Source: a virus. Taken from it: a DNA stretch of 64,000 nt. The stretch covers positions 25,162 to 89,161 of IMG/VR virus record IMGVR_UViG_3300042295_000443, one strand, 5' to 3'. Made by a program: the position numbers and the translations under genes. Shown piece after piece: positions 22,526-30,142 of this stretch (position 1 is its first letter; each line of letters opens with the position of its first letter). The notes below the pieces were generated by a model. That model was not told where the DNA came from. It did no database searches and was given only the letters and a program-made list of their open reading frames with translations.

Positions 22526-22532
22526 AATATGT

Positions 22533-22772
22533 ATGAAATATATACAATTTATAATTGAAAGTAATTCTAATAAGAAATTAGATGCTTTCACTAAAGAATG
22601 TATTAATGCCATCAGAAGATCTGGTGCTGTTAAAGCTGGTCCAATACCTTTTAAAGGTAAAAGATTATTTTATTGTTACAGTCCTAATGGAAAGACTATT
22701 GATAGACTTATGTCATTAAAATGTCCTAAAGGTGTGTTAGTAACAATAAATTCTTTGGAAAATCCTCAATAA
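22533..22772 (+). CDS. S10/NusE-like protein lacking the ribosome-binding loop
   Basis: This 79-residue protein lines up with ribosomal protein uS10. KKLDAFTKECINAIRRSGA (residues 14-32) matches the first helix, GPIP (36-39) is the invariant S10 turn, and KTIDRLMSLKCPKGVLVTI (54-72) matches KTVDALMRL...GVDVQI. The 20-odd residues that form the long ribosome-anchoring loop of S10 are replaced by a short GKRLFYCYSPNG turn. In E. coli, S10 is also NusE, a partner of NusB and RNA polymerase in antitermination, and the loop is dispensable for that role. A transcription role rather than a ribosomal one is therefore inferred. No stop hairpin follows. Confidence 0.65.
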   Translation: MKYIQFIIESNSNKKLDAFTKECINAIRRSGAVKAGPIPFKGKRLFYCYSPNGKTIDRLMSLKCPKGVLVTINSLENPQ

Positions 22773-22844
22773 AAGGGGTTAGTTAAAGCTGAAATAACTA
22801 CAAAGCTTTGTTTTTAACTTAAAATTAAACTTAAAAATATACTT

Positions 22845-23102
22845 ATGGATACTGTTTACTGGACTATGAAAAATGGTCAAAAGATAGATGTTGATACAAT
22901 GGATATTCAACATCTAAGAAATACTCTTAAAATGCTTATTAGAGCTAAGAGAGCACAATCTGTACCTAAATTTCAGGTACATGGAGAAATTGCTAGTGAA
23001 TTTGCTGATATGGCTATGCTATATAGTATTTCACCTGAATTAACTTGTCAATGTGATGAGGTACATGAATGTCAACAGTGTTATGAAGAATCTAAAAACT
23101 AA
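22845..23102 (+). CDS. Small protein with C-terminal Cys cluster
   Basis: This 85-residue protein is helical in the middle (HLRNTLKMLIRAKRAQ) with a C-terminal CQCDEVHECQQC cluster that could bind one Zn ion. The 72 bases upstream hold a 10-base palindrome (CAAAGCTTTG) and an A-rich start context. The function is unknown. Confidence 0.55.
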   Translation: MDTVYWTMKNGQKIDVDTMDIQHLRNTLKMLIRAKRAQSVPKFQVHGEIASEFADMAMLYSISPELTCQCDEVHECQQCYEESKN

Positions 23103-23106
23103 AATT

Positions 23107-23217
23107 ATGGAAAAGATTGAAGTAACAATGCAAGAGATTTGGAAGGCTACTAAGCCTATTATCTATAAGAATAAGAAGAAATATTCTAGAAAAGATAAGC
23201 ACAAAACTAGCAGGTGA
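23107..23217 (+). CDS. Small basic protein (36 residues)
   Basis: This 36-codon ORF (ATG 23107, TGA 23215-23217) begins four bases after the previous stop. The C-terminal half is very basic (KNKKKYSRKDKHKTSR), suggesting nucleic-acid binding. Its TGA lies in the loop of the terminator at 23209-23230, the same arrangement as in the 19-21 kb units. Confidence 0.6.
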   Translation: MEKIEVTMQEIWKATKPIIYKNKKKYSRKDKHKTSR

Positions 23218-23230
23218 AAGTCCTGCTTTT
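23209..23230 (+). terminator. Intrinsic terminator; stop codon in the loop
   Basis: Stem AGCAGG/CCTGCT (23209-23214 with 23222-23227) and loop TGAAAGT carry the TGA stop, followed by UUU. The U run is short. Confidence 0.6.
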
Positions 23231-23257
23231 ATGATTACTAACTTAAAAATTAAACTT

Positions 23258-23572
23258 ATGAATAGAAATTATCCCTTTGGTTATGGTGTGTTAGCCGGTC
23301 TACACACTGTTAAAATAAATGTTAACTTATTAGTTGCTGATGCAAGTAAATTAGTAGACAAAAATGAACACTTAGCAATTTACTCTACAGGTAGAGGTGA
23401 CAGAATAAGAGTAGAAGGTTTTATAACAGGAGCAAATTTTTCAAATTTTATTAAAGATTTGGAAATATATAAACTTGATTATAAAATAAATAAACTAATA
23501 GAAAGAAAAGTTCTTATATTAGATACTTCTATATCTACTGCAATAGCAGATCTTAATGATTTACCTTTTTAA
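23258..23572 (+). CDS. Hypothetical protein, 104 residues
   Basis: The start at 23258 is chosen because it follows the A-rich ACTTAAAAATTAAACTT leader type used by neighbours; the ATG at 23231 is in the terminator tail. The product is mixed alpha/beta with GYGVLAGLHTVKINV, a TGRGDRIR turn and a charged helix. No family is recognised. Confidence 0.55.
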   Translation: MNRNYPFGYGVLAGLHTVKINVNLLVADASKLVDKNEHLAIYSTGRGDRIRVEGFITGANFSNFIKDLEIYKLDYKINKLIERKVLILDTSISTAIADLNDLPF

Positions 23573-23599
23573 TTTAAACTTAAACTAAAACTTAAAATT

Positions 23600-23812
23600 A
23601 TGCAAAACTCAAATGAACTAAAAGTATTAATTTACAACTTAATGTTAAAAGAAGTCTTTAATGTTATCAGTGAAGACTGTAGAAAAGAAATAGAGAGACT
23701 TATTGATGAAAGATTAGAATACTACAAAACTATTGCTATGTCTAATTCTATGGACATAGAAGAAATAAGAGCAAAATATAGTATTTACAATGACTTAAAA
23801 AACTTATTATGA
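23600..23812 (+). CDS. Small helical hypothetical protein
   Basis: This 70-residue, predicted all-helical protein has mixed charge and no Trp. It starts after a typical A-rich leader and overlaps the first of two possible starts of the next gene. The role is unknown. Confidence 0.5.
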   Translation: MQNSNELKVLIYNLMLKEVFNVISEDCRKEIERLIDERLEYYKTIAMSNSMDIEEIRAKYSIYNDLKNLL

Positions 23813-23814
23813 TT

Positions 23815-24006
23815 ATGGAAACTATGATTACAAAAATTAATAAAGTCTCTATGGCTTTATTAGTAGCAATTGGAATGCAATACTTTATGGTAGGAGCACT
23901 TACTATGAGATTTATGGATTTTTCAGGATTTTCAGTAATTAATTGGATATTAGAAATAATTTATCTATCTTTTACTATATCTCTTGCATTAAGAACTGAT
24001 ATATGA
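23815..24006 (+). CDS. Small membrane protein
   Basis: This 63-residue protein starts from the ATG at 23815 (an ATG at 23809 overlaps the previous stop and is also possible). It has two hydrophobic helices (about residues 10-30 and 40-58). It is first of three adjacent small membrane or lipoprotein genes, each overlapping the next by 4 bp, followed by a membrane-anchored glucosaminidase. Confidence 0.55.
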   Translation: METMITKINKVSMALLVAIGMQYFMVGALTMRFMDFSGFSVINWILEIIYLSFTISLALRTDI

Positions 24007-24197
24007 GAAATAAAAATGTTAGCTTAATCATTGCTAGTCTAGGATTAGCAATGATGGTTATCTGTATTTATGGATTATTTACAGCTACAACACAAAATGA
24101 CCTAATGTTAGCACTGATAGGGTTTAATCTATCTGGAGTGCTTGCAGGTATAGCAATATGGGATTATGATTATTTAACTAAAAAAACAAAAATATGA
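24003..24197 (+). CDS. Small membrane protein
   Basis: This 64-residue protein has two membrane helices (about 7-27 and 33-52) and a polar tail. It overlaps its neighbours by 4 bp on both sides. The pair with the preceding gene may form a membrane complex, possibly for superinfection exclusion, but that is a guess. Confidence 0.55.
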   Translation: MRNKNVSLIIASLGLAMMVICIYGLFTATTQNDLMLALIGFNLSGVLAGIAIWDYDYLTKKTKI

Positions 24198-24442
24198 AAA
24201 CAATTAAAATTAATTTAATAGTAATTACATACTTTGTAATTATATCAATTGTAGCTATAATAGCTACATCTTGTGGATCATCACATACAACATGTGATGC
24301 TTATAGCAATGTTAAATGGGAAAACTCAATAAACAATTCTGAAAATGGAGAGTTTGTAACAGAAGTTGCATTTAACCTTGGGATTGAAAACAATCAAGTT
24401 ACTCAAGCTCAGTTTGATGAGCGGTATTCAGCAGGATACTAA
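24194..24442 (+). CDS. Small lipoprotein
   Basis: This 82-residue protein has a hydrophobic signal (about residues 6-24) and lipobox IIATSCGSS, Cys at about 27. The short mature part (SSHTTCDAYSNV and on) is polar. A phage lipoprotein made early could block superinfection at the cell surface. A terminator follows. Confidence 0.6.
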   Translation: MKTIKINLIVITYFVIISIVAIIATSCGSSHTTCDAYSNVKWENSINNSENGEFVTEVAFNLGIENNQVTQAQFDERYSAGY

Positions 24443-24447
24443 TATAT

Positions 24448-24475
24448 GCCAGTGTAACAGCTGGCTTTTTTATTA
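24448..24475 (+). terminator. Intrinsic terminator
   Basis: Stem GCCAG/CTGGC (24448-24452 with 24461-24465) with an eight-base loop, followed by U6. Confidence 0.72.
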
Positions 24476-24490
24476 ATTAAAAACTGTAAT

Positions 24491-25156
24491 ATGATATTTA
24501 GAAAATTAAGTAAATTATATGAACTTAGAACAAGATTATATACACTTCTTGAAAGAGCTAAGAATTCAGGAGCTGATCCTGATGTAATAACAATAAGAGT
24601 TAATGATTTAGAATATGATATTGCTAAAGTAAATAGCAAAATAGAATTTGAAAAAGTATTAAGACCCTTTATTTATATAATATGGATATTCTTAGGTATT
24701 GCTTTATTTATGTTATTTAGTTTTATGTATACTCCTAGAGTAACAAAAATATATTATAAAACAAAAGTTTCATCTACAATAACTAATGATTCATTATTTA
24801 CTAAAGAAAAATTAATACTTTATGTTAACTCTTTAAACTTAAAATTTCCTCACATTATACTAGCACAAGCTCAATTAGAATCAGGTAATTTTACTTCACA
24901 TATATTTAAAAGTAATAATAACTTTTTTGGTATGAAACAAGCTAGAAGTAGACCAACAACTTGTATTAGATTACAACACGGTCATGCTTACTATAATAAT
25001 TGGAAAGATTGTGTAATTGATTATGCACTTTATCAAGCTGCATATTTAAAAAATATAAAAACTGAAGAACAATATTATAACTATATTGGACGTAATTATG
25101 CAGAGAATGCAAATTATGCTAAAATAGTAAAGAAAATTGCACAAAATTATAAATAG
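24491..25156 (+). CDS. Membrane-anchored endo-beta-N-acetylglucosaminidase
   Basis: This 221-residue protein has an N-terminal helical part (1-55), one membrane span (about 58-78), then a glucosaminidase (LYZ2-like) domain. The domain is recognised by ILAQAQLESGNFTS (catalytic Glu in ESG, about residue 132), NNFFGMK and the C-terminal YAENANYAKIVKKI. The domain cuts peptidoglycan glycan strands. Being in the early block and anchored to the membrane, it may remodel the wall during infection rather than act as the main endolysin, which is the amidase at 9301. Confidence 0.75.
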   Translation: MIFRKLSKLYELRTRLYTLLERAKNSGADPDVITIRVNDLEYDIAKVNSKIEFEKVLRPFIYIIWIFLGIALFMLFSFMYTPRVTKIYYKTKVSSTITNDSLFTKEKLILYVNSLNLKFPHIILAQAQLESGNFTSHIFKSNNNFFGMKQARSRPTTCIRLQHGHAYYNNWKDCVIDYALYQAAYLKNIKTEEQYYNYIGRNYAENANYAKIVKKIAQNYK

Positions 25157-25189
25157 TATATTCTGAGAATATGCTTTTCCAAAATAACA

Positions 25190-25215
25190 GGGGAATATAA
25201 TGTTCCCCTTTTATT
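25190..25215 (+). terminator. Intrinsic terminator
   Basis: Stem GGGGAA/TTCCCC (25190-25195 with 25203-25208) with a seven-base loop and then UUUUAUU. A second small hairpin (ATATTC/GAATAT) precedes it near 25158. Confidence 0.75.
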
Positions 25216-25300
25216 GTTTTAGCTATATACTGCAATATTTTATTTTCTACAAGCAATCATACATAAAATTATCACGTATTTTTACTACAGATATAAAAAC

Positions 25301-25567
25301 ATGCAATATCAGTTACCTAATGGAAAAGTAATTTATCTCTCTATAGAGCAATTTCTAGAGATGACTGACCAAGATATACAGTTTTTAATGAGCATAGATC
25401 ATGGAGTACATATTGTTGATCCATTTACAGGATCAGCAGTAGAAAATACTACATACAAAGAATTTGATTTCTCATATTTACCTAATGATGAGAATGAAGA
25501 GAATAATGCATTTGATGATATTTCATTAGATGACATTATTAATTTAGAGGATCCCACAGATATATAG
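25301..25567 (+). CDS. Acidic hypothetical protein
   Basis: This 88-residue protein is very acidic in the second half (NDENEENNAFDDISLDDIINLEDP). Acidic phage proteins of this size can mimic DNA or inhibit host nucleases, but nothing here identifies a target. No family is recognised. Confidence 0.5.
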   Translation: MQYQLPNGKVIYLSIEQFLEMTDQDIQFLMSIDHGVHIVDPFTGSAVENTTYKEFDFSYLPNDENEENNAFDDISLDDIINLEDPTDI

Positions 25568-25672
25568 TATTCTTATTGCAATAGGAATATTTATTACTTA
25601 CTATTAGTTTGAGTAACTATAGTATAGTATTCCACTCACAAATCAATTTATTTATTATTTAACAACCAAGTT

Positions 25673-26149
25673 ATGAACTCAAATGTAACAGTAGTAGCTG
25701 ATGCTACAACAAATTCAGTAATTAATCAATCTACAAATAATCCAGAATATGGTTTTGTAAGATTACAACAAACAAGGACTCAAATTGATGAGAATGGATT
25801 TTTAAGAAGAAGGTCTTTTTCTTCTTTAATACATGGTCCTATAACTTTATTACAAGCTTCAAATTTTTATGCTGGTCAAATTTTACCAGGTAATATAATT
25901 GTTAAAGAAGCAATGACTCCATTTAATAAAAAAACTCCTGAAAGAGATTTGAAAATTGCAGGTGAAACAGGAATTGTTTGCCGTGTAGGTGGAGAACCTA
26001 TTTATAGGAAAACTTATTATTCAGCAAGTGCTAGTTCTGTTGATATTACAATTGAACATGATAATGTTGAGGAGTTAAAAATTGCATATGATTTACAAGC
26101 AAGCAAAGGTTTTGCAGTTAAACCTAATTCAGACTTTGATATTATTTAA
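25673..26149 (+). CDS. Conserved beta-rich hypothetical protein
   Basis: This 158-residue protein contains GQILPGNIIVKEAMTPFN and KTPERDLKIAGETG (about residues 68-103), then GGEPIYRKTYY, a combination I recall from conserved proteins of Bacteroidota phages. It is predicted to be mostly beta, with no Cys cluster or enzyme motif. Flanked by terminators on both sides, so it is a single-gene unit, which suggests strong or special expression. The function is unknown. Confidence 0.6.
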   Translation: MNSNVTVVADATTNSVINQSTNNPEYGFVRLQQTRTQIDENGFLRRRSFSSLIHGPITLLQASNFYAGQILPGNIIVKEAMTPFNKKTPERDLKIAGETGIVCRVGGEPIYRKTYYSASASSVDITIEHDNVEELKIAYDLQASKGFAVKPNSDFDII

Positions 26150-26171
26150 TATTAATTAAAGATTGCACAAA

Positions 26172-26203
26172 AATAAGGGTCAGAAATGGCCCTTATTTAT
26201 TAT
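26172..26203 (+). terminator. Intrinsic terminator with GAAA tetraloop
   Basis: An 11-bp stem (26172-26182 with 26187-26197, one U-G pair) is capped by GAAA, followed by an A/U-rich tract. Confidence 0.8.
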
Positions 26204-26226
26204 TTATTATTTTAAAAATGTATATT

Positions 26227-26706
26227 ATGGAAAAGTTAAAACAAAATATAAAAGAATATCAGCTTAATGCAGATAAAAATCATATAAAATATGAGCAAGA
26301 TGGATATAACCACTATCAAAACTATCTTTATAAAAGAGCTTTGTATGGTCTAAATTCATTAACAGAAGAAGAACTAGCTACTATGTGTGGAAAGAAAAAA
26401 CAAAGAATAATAAATGTATACAAGAGAGCTCAAGTTGTCTTAAATACTTTTAAGCAAACAGCTACTATTAGTTATACTAATTTTCTATTTAAAACTTTGT
26501 TTCCAAATAGTCCAATTACTCAGTTTTTATTATCTGAGACTAAAACTGATGATAAATTTAAAAATATTCTAACTTTTAAAGATTTAAATATCTCTAAAGA
26601 GCAGATTATTAGTATCTTTATGATAGAAGGTATCCTTCCTAAAAACTTTTTAAGTTTAGAGATACCTCAAAACCAATTACCAAGACTAAAGAATGATAAA
26701 GCTTAA
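26227..26706 (+). CDS. Hypothetical protein with possible helix-turn-helix
   Basis: This 159-residue protein starts from the ATG at 26227. It is helical, with TEEELATMCGKKKQRIINVYKRAQ (about residues 47-70, given in two halves TEEELATMCGK and KKQRIINVYKR) resembling a helix-turn-helix. It overlaps the HNH gene start by 14 bp. A DNA-binding role is possible. Confidence 0.5.
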   Translation: MEKLKQNIKEYQLNADKNHIKYEQDGYNHYQNYLYKRALYGLNSLTEEELATMCGKKKQRIINVYKRAQVVLNTFKQTATISYTNFLFKTLFPNSPITQFLLSETKTDDKFKNILTFKDLNISKEQIISIFMIEGILPKNFLSLEIPQNQLPRLKNDKA

Positions 26707-27100
26707 AGAGTGTGATGGTTGTCAGAAGATGACTGTTATATGGAAGAACCATGAGGGAAATAAATATTGTAAATATTGTTGGAGTTGCCAAAATCCCAAG
26801 AATAAAGATAATATACAGAAACCAACTGATTATAAAATCCCTCTGGTTTCTTCTAAAAGAAAAAAGAAAGATGCTGAGTATCTTAAATTAAGAGAAAGAT
26901 TTCTTTCTGATCACTCTATGTGTGAGCTTAATTATCCTTGCTGTAGTAATGGTGCATCAGATGTGCACCACACTTTTGCAGGAGCTAACAGAGATGCATT
27001 CTATTTAGTACAAAGTACATGGAAAGCAGCTTGTAGAGCTTGTCACAAACATTTACATGAACATCCTGCAGAGGCTAGAATACTAGGACACTTAAAATAA
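26693..27100 (+). CDS. HNH-type nuclease with zinc ribbon
   Basis: This 135-residue protein has an N-terminal zinc ribbon (CDGC, then CKYCWSC) followed by a basic linker and a C-terminal HNH/treble-clef motif: NYPCC, DVHHTFAGANRD (about 96-107) and CRACHKHLHEHP. The pattern is that of small phage HNH endonucleases and recombination nucleases such as NinG or Ref. Next to a ParB-like and an SF2 helicase gene, so it likely acts on DNA in recombination or host DNA degradation. Confidence 0.72.
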   Translation: MIKLKECDGCQKMTVIWKNHEGNKYCKYCWSCQNPKNKDNIQKPTDYKIPLVSSKRKKKDAEYLKLRERFLSDHSMCELNYPCCSNGASDVHHTFAGANRDAFYLVQSTWKAACRACHKHLHEHPAEARILGHLK

Positions 27101-27120
27101 TATGATTTAAAAATATGATT

Positions 27121-27876
27121 ATGAAAAATGAATTAAAAGATGCTTTAGCATTACTTAGAAAAATTAAATTTAGTAAAGATTATAGAAAGTTTGCTTTCTT
27201 AGAAATTAATAGAATAACTGATACTGAACACATCCAGAAGATGATTGCAAGTATCAGAAATATGGGTGTAATAAGACCTGTAATTTGTGTTAGAGTAACA
27301 TTTGTTGATGGTAAATCTCAATTATATGTTATTGATGGTCAACATTTATTTAAAAGTCTTATGTCTGAGGCTTTAGAAATACCTTATGTAGTAATTGATG
27401 TAGAAGATAAAATTGATATGGTTCAAAAAATGGCTATGTTAAACAATTCTTCTAAGTCTTGGACATTGCTTAATTATGTTAATGCATTTAAAATGCACCT
27501 TAAAGATTACTATGAATTAGATGATTTAAGAGTTATGTATAATATTGAACCATTAATGTTGGCTACAATATGTACTAATGGTGATCAATCTTCAATTTCA
27601 GGTTCAAGATTGATAAAGTCTGGTGATTTTAAAATTACTAATCCAAATGCTCAAGAAATGGCTAAAGCTTTTAATGATTTCTTTTTAAAGATTGGTAGAG
27701 CTGACAGATGGGTTAAACATCATTTCTTACAAGTATTTTTAAGAGCTTGGGGTACATATGATCATGAACAGTCTTTAGAAAATCTTAATAAACATATCAA
27801 CATTATTAAAGCCATGAGTGATACAGGAGCTGCAGAAGCTTTTATTAGCAAAAATATATTTAATTTAACAAAATGA
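27121..27876 (+). CDS. ParB/Srx-like nuclease-domain protein
   Basis: This 251-residue protein starts from the ATG at 27121. The first 100 residues match the ParB/Sulfiredoxin fold: INRITDTEHIQKMIASIRNMGV, divided as INRITD and IQKMIASI, then PVICV, YVIDGQHLFKSLM (GQHR-like box, Gly-Gln-His), and IPYVVIDV. The remainder is helical. Phage ParB-like proteins can act as DNA-nicking enzymes or as NTP-using DNA-binding proteins. It overlaps the downstream helicase gene by 4 bp, so the two may act together. Confidence 0.7.
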   Translation: MKNELKDALALLRKIKFSKDYRKFAFLEINRITDTEHIQKMIASIRNMGVIRPVICVRVTFVDGKSQLYVIDGQHLFKSLMSEALEIPYVVIDVEDKIDMVQKMAMLNNSSKSWTLLNYVNAFKMHLKDYYELDDLRVMYNIEPLMLATICTNGDQSSISGSRLIKSGDFKITNPNAQEMAKAFNDFFLKIGRADRWVKHHFLQVFLRAWGTYDHEQSLENLNKHINIIKAMSDTGAAEAFISKNIFNLTK

Positions 27877-28964
27877 ACAGAGAAGAAATACAAGCAGAAG
27901 CATTAAAAGCTACTGAAGGTAATCAAAAATGTTCTGTAGTATTAGGCACAGGGGTCGGTAAGACCCTTGTTGGCCTAAAACATATGGAACTTAATACTAC
28001 ACCTCTTATGAGGACATTAGTAGTTGCACCTAAAAAATCTATCTTCCAATCTTGGAAAGATGATGCAGAAACTTTTAACATGCAAGAACAATTAAGCAGG
28101 ATTACATTTACAACTTATTTAAGTTTAAATAAACATAACCCTGCTGACTTTGATGCTGTGTATTTAGATGAAGCTCATAGTTTATTAGATAGTCATAGAG
28201 GATTTTTGCAACTGTACAAAGGAAAGATACTTGGTCTTACTGGTACTCCACCAAAATATAAAGATTCTGAAAAAGGTAAACTAGTACAGGAGTTTTGTCC
28301 TGTAGTATATACTTTTAAAGCAGATGATGCTATAGAGAATGGAATACTTAATGATTACCAGATCATAGTACATGAATTAGAACTTAATACTGCAAAGAAT
28401 TATGCTGTAGATATGAAAACTAAAAGTTTTATTACCTCTGAACAATTAAATTATAATTATTGGAGTAATAGAATTGATATAGGTTCCGGTCCTGCACATA
28501 TTCTTAGAGTAATGAGAATGAAAGCCATGATGGAATATGCTAGCAAAGAAAAATATACTAAAATACTAATGAACAGTATTAATACTAAGTGTATTGTATT
28601 TGCTAATACTCAAGATCAAGCTGATAGATTGTGTACTCACAGTTATCACAGTAATAATCCTAAATCTGAAGAAAATCTGGAAATGTTTAAAGAAGGTACT
28701 ATTGATAAACTTTCTACTGTTATGCAGTTAAATGAAGGTGTTAATATATTTAATCTTAAACAAGGTATTATTATGCATGCATATGGTAATGAAAGAAAAG
28801 CTAGTCAGAGAATTGGAAGATTACTTAGGTTAAATCCAGATGATAAAGCTGTTGTACATATACTATGTTACATGGGGACAGTTGATGAGAAATGGTGTAA
28901 AGAAGCATTGGAAGGGTTTGACCAAAGCAAAATACTTTGGAAAAATTATAATATTAGCTTATAA
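27873..28964 (+). CDS. SF2 DNA helicase
   Basis: This 363-residue protein has all core motifs of a DEAD/H-box-type superfamily 2 helicase: Walker A GTGVGKT (about residues 26-32), LVVAPKKS (motif Ia), DEAH (about 97-100), TGTPP (motif III), and QRIGRLLRLNP (motif VI, arginine fingers) near residue 310. It is compact, without accessory domains. Coupled to the ParB-like gene; a role in replication, recombination or replication restart is likely, as for phage UvsW- or SSL2-like helicases. Confidence 0.85.
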   Translation: MNREEIQAEALKATEGNQKCSVVLGTGVGKTLVGLKHMELNTTPLMRTLVVAPKKSIFQSWKDDAETFNMQEQLSRITFTTYLSLNKHNPADFDAVYLDEAHSLLDSHRGFLQLYKGKILGLTGTPPKYKDSEKGKLVQEFCPVVYTFKADDAIENGILNDYQIIVHELELNTAKNYAVDMKTKSFITSEQLNYNYWSNRIDIGSGPAHILRVMRMKAMMEYASKEKYTKILMNSINTKCIVFANTQDQADRLCTHSYHSNNPKSEENLEMFKEGTIDKLSTVMQLNEGVNIFNLKQGIIMHAYGNERKASQRIGRLLRLNPDDKAVVHILCYMGTVDEKWCKEALEGFDQSKILWKNYNISL

Positions 28965-28980
28965 TTGATTATATTATATT

Positions 28981-29235
28981 ATGGAAATACCAGGACAATA
29001 TAAAGTAACTATGTATAATGATGATGTGCATGATTTCCCGTACATCATGGCTTGCTTAATGAGGTTTTGTACTTATGAACCTATACAAGCAGAACAATGT
29101 GCATTAATTGCACATACCACTGGTCAATGCAATATTAAAAGTGGAAATTGGGATGATATGTTTGAATTAACACAAACTTTAATATCTTTGGACATTAAAG
29201 CAATGATAGAATCTTATGAAGGCAGTGTGCATTGA
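28981..29235 (+). CDS. ClpS-like adaptor protein
   Basis: This 84-residue protein aligns with ClpS, the N-degron adaptor of ClpA. YKVTMYNDDVHD carries the Asn-Asp-Asp motif (N13, D14, D15) that in E. coli (N34, D35) binds the amino group of N-end-rule substrates. His45 in ALIAHTTGQC matches H66, with the same spacing of 32 residues. The helical C-terminal part follows. The protein lacks the long N-terminal extension used by E. coli ClpS to inhibit ClpA. It could redirect host proteolysis during infection. Confidence 0.68.
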   Translation: MEIPGQYKVTMYNDDVHDFPYIMACLMRFCTYEPIQAEQCALIAHTTGQCNIKSGNWDDMFELTQTLISLDIKAMIESYEGSVH

Positions 29236-29491
29236 TAGTTCAGATAAACCTTCTAAAATCCCTCAAAATGAGTGGATTACAGAAGGAGAAACATATACCA
29301 TTACTAGAATAGTTAGAATGGGTCTTGAAAAAAATAAATATGGAGTTCTTCTTAAAGAAGTACAACTCTCATCCCAATCCTTTCCTTATGAATTATATGA
29401 TGCTGCAAGATTTTTACCTTTAGATCTTTTAGCTAATATGAAAGAAGAAGAAGAAGTCACAGTTAGAGAAGCTGACTTAGAATTAATTTAA
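29216..29491 (+). CDS. Conserved small beta-rich protein
   Basis: This 91-residue protein starts MKAVCIDSSDKPSKIP and contains EWITEGETYTITRIVR, a pattern seen in many small conserved proteins of Bacteroidota and their phages. The C terminus is acidic. It overlaps the ClpS-like gene by 20 bp, so their translation is linked. The function is unknown. Confidence 0.6.
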   Translation: MKAVCIDSSDKPSKIPQNEWITEGETYTITRIVRMGLEKNKYGVLLKEVQLSSQSFPYELYDAARFLPLDLLANMKEEEEVTVREADLELI

Positions 29492-29528
29492 AAATTACTT
29501 CTTTTTATCATTTATTTAAAAATATACA

Positions 29529-29966
29529 ATGTATACATCAAAAGATATTGAGGATGAATTAGTAAGTATATTACAACCTCACAGAAAAAGAAATTATTTA
29601 GATAAAAGAAATTATCTAATTGGTATATTATCACATAAGTATAACATGACCGAAGACCATATTGCATCTATTACTAATATAGATAGATGTACAGTACATG
29701 CTGCTAAAGATCAAGCATTACATTTAATTAAAATAAATAATGAAGGCTTTATAAGTGCAGCAGCAGATTATATAGAAAAGTTTCCATATACATTTACTGA
29801 GAAAACTAAAAGTGATAGACACAAAAGACTACATACAGTTGTAGTAACTTTAAGTGATCAGACATATAAAAAGCTCAGAAAATATACAACTGTAAAAGAA
29901 ATAGGTACTATTAATGTAGCTGGGAGAAATGTAATTGAAAAATATTTAAAGTTATGGGAAGAATGA
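29529..29966 (+). CDS. DnaA-domain-IV-like helix-turn-helix protein
   Basis: This 145-residue protein has a middle part (about residues 25-62: YLIGILSHKYNMTEDHIASI and CTVHAAKDQA) resembling the C-terminal helix-turn-helix of DnaA, in which the RDHSTVIHA-type signature reads here as DRCTVHAAK. The last 60 residues form a separate part (VVVTLSDQTYKKLRKY). It may bind phage DNA as regulator or origin protein. Confidence 0.55.
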   Translation: MYTSKDIEDELVSILQPHRKRNYLDKRNYLIGILSHKYNMTEDHIASITNIDRCTVHAAKDQALHLIKINNEGFISAAADYIEKFPYTFTEKTKSDRHKRLHTVVVTLSDQTYKKLRKYTTVKEIGTINVAGRNVIEKYLKLWEE

Positions 29967-30109
29967 AAGAGTTATATATAGAAATGTTGGAAAAAGATTT
30001 AGAAAATTTAAACCTTTCCCAATATATACAACTTAAAGAGTTAGAAAAACAATATGCAGAAGAACAGTTCTTAAAAGAACTAAAAGAAAAAGGTGATTCA
30101 GAAGAATAG
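29963..30109 (+). CDS. Small helical protein (48 residues)
   Basis: This 48-codon ORF (ATG 29963, TAG 30107-30109) overlaps the previous stop by 4 bp (ATGA). The product is a single charged helix or coiled coil rich in Glu, Lys and Leu. Likely a partner of the upstream DNA-binding protein, given the coupling. The function is unknown. Confidence 0.55.
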   Translation: MKELYIEMLEKDLENLNLSQYIQLKELEKQYAEEQFLKELKEKGDSEE

Positions 30110-30142
30110 GCCTAAGTATAAACCAAATAAAAATTAAAAATT

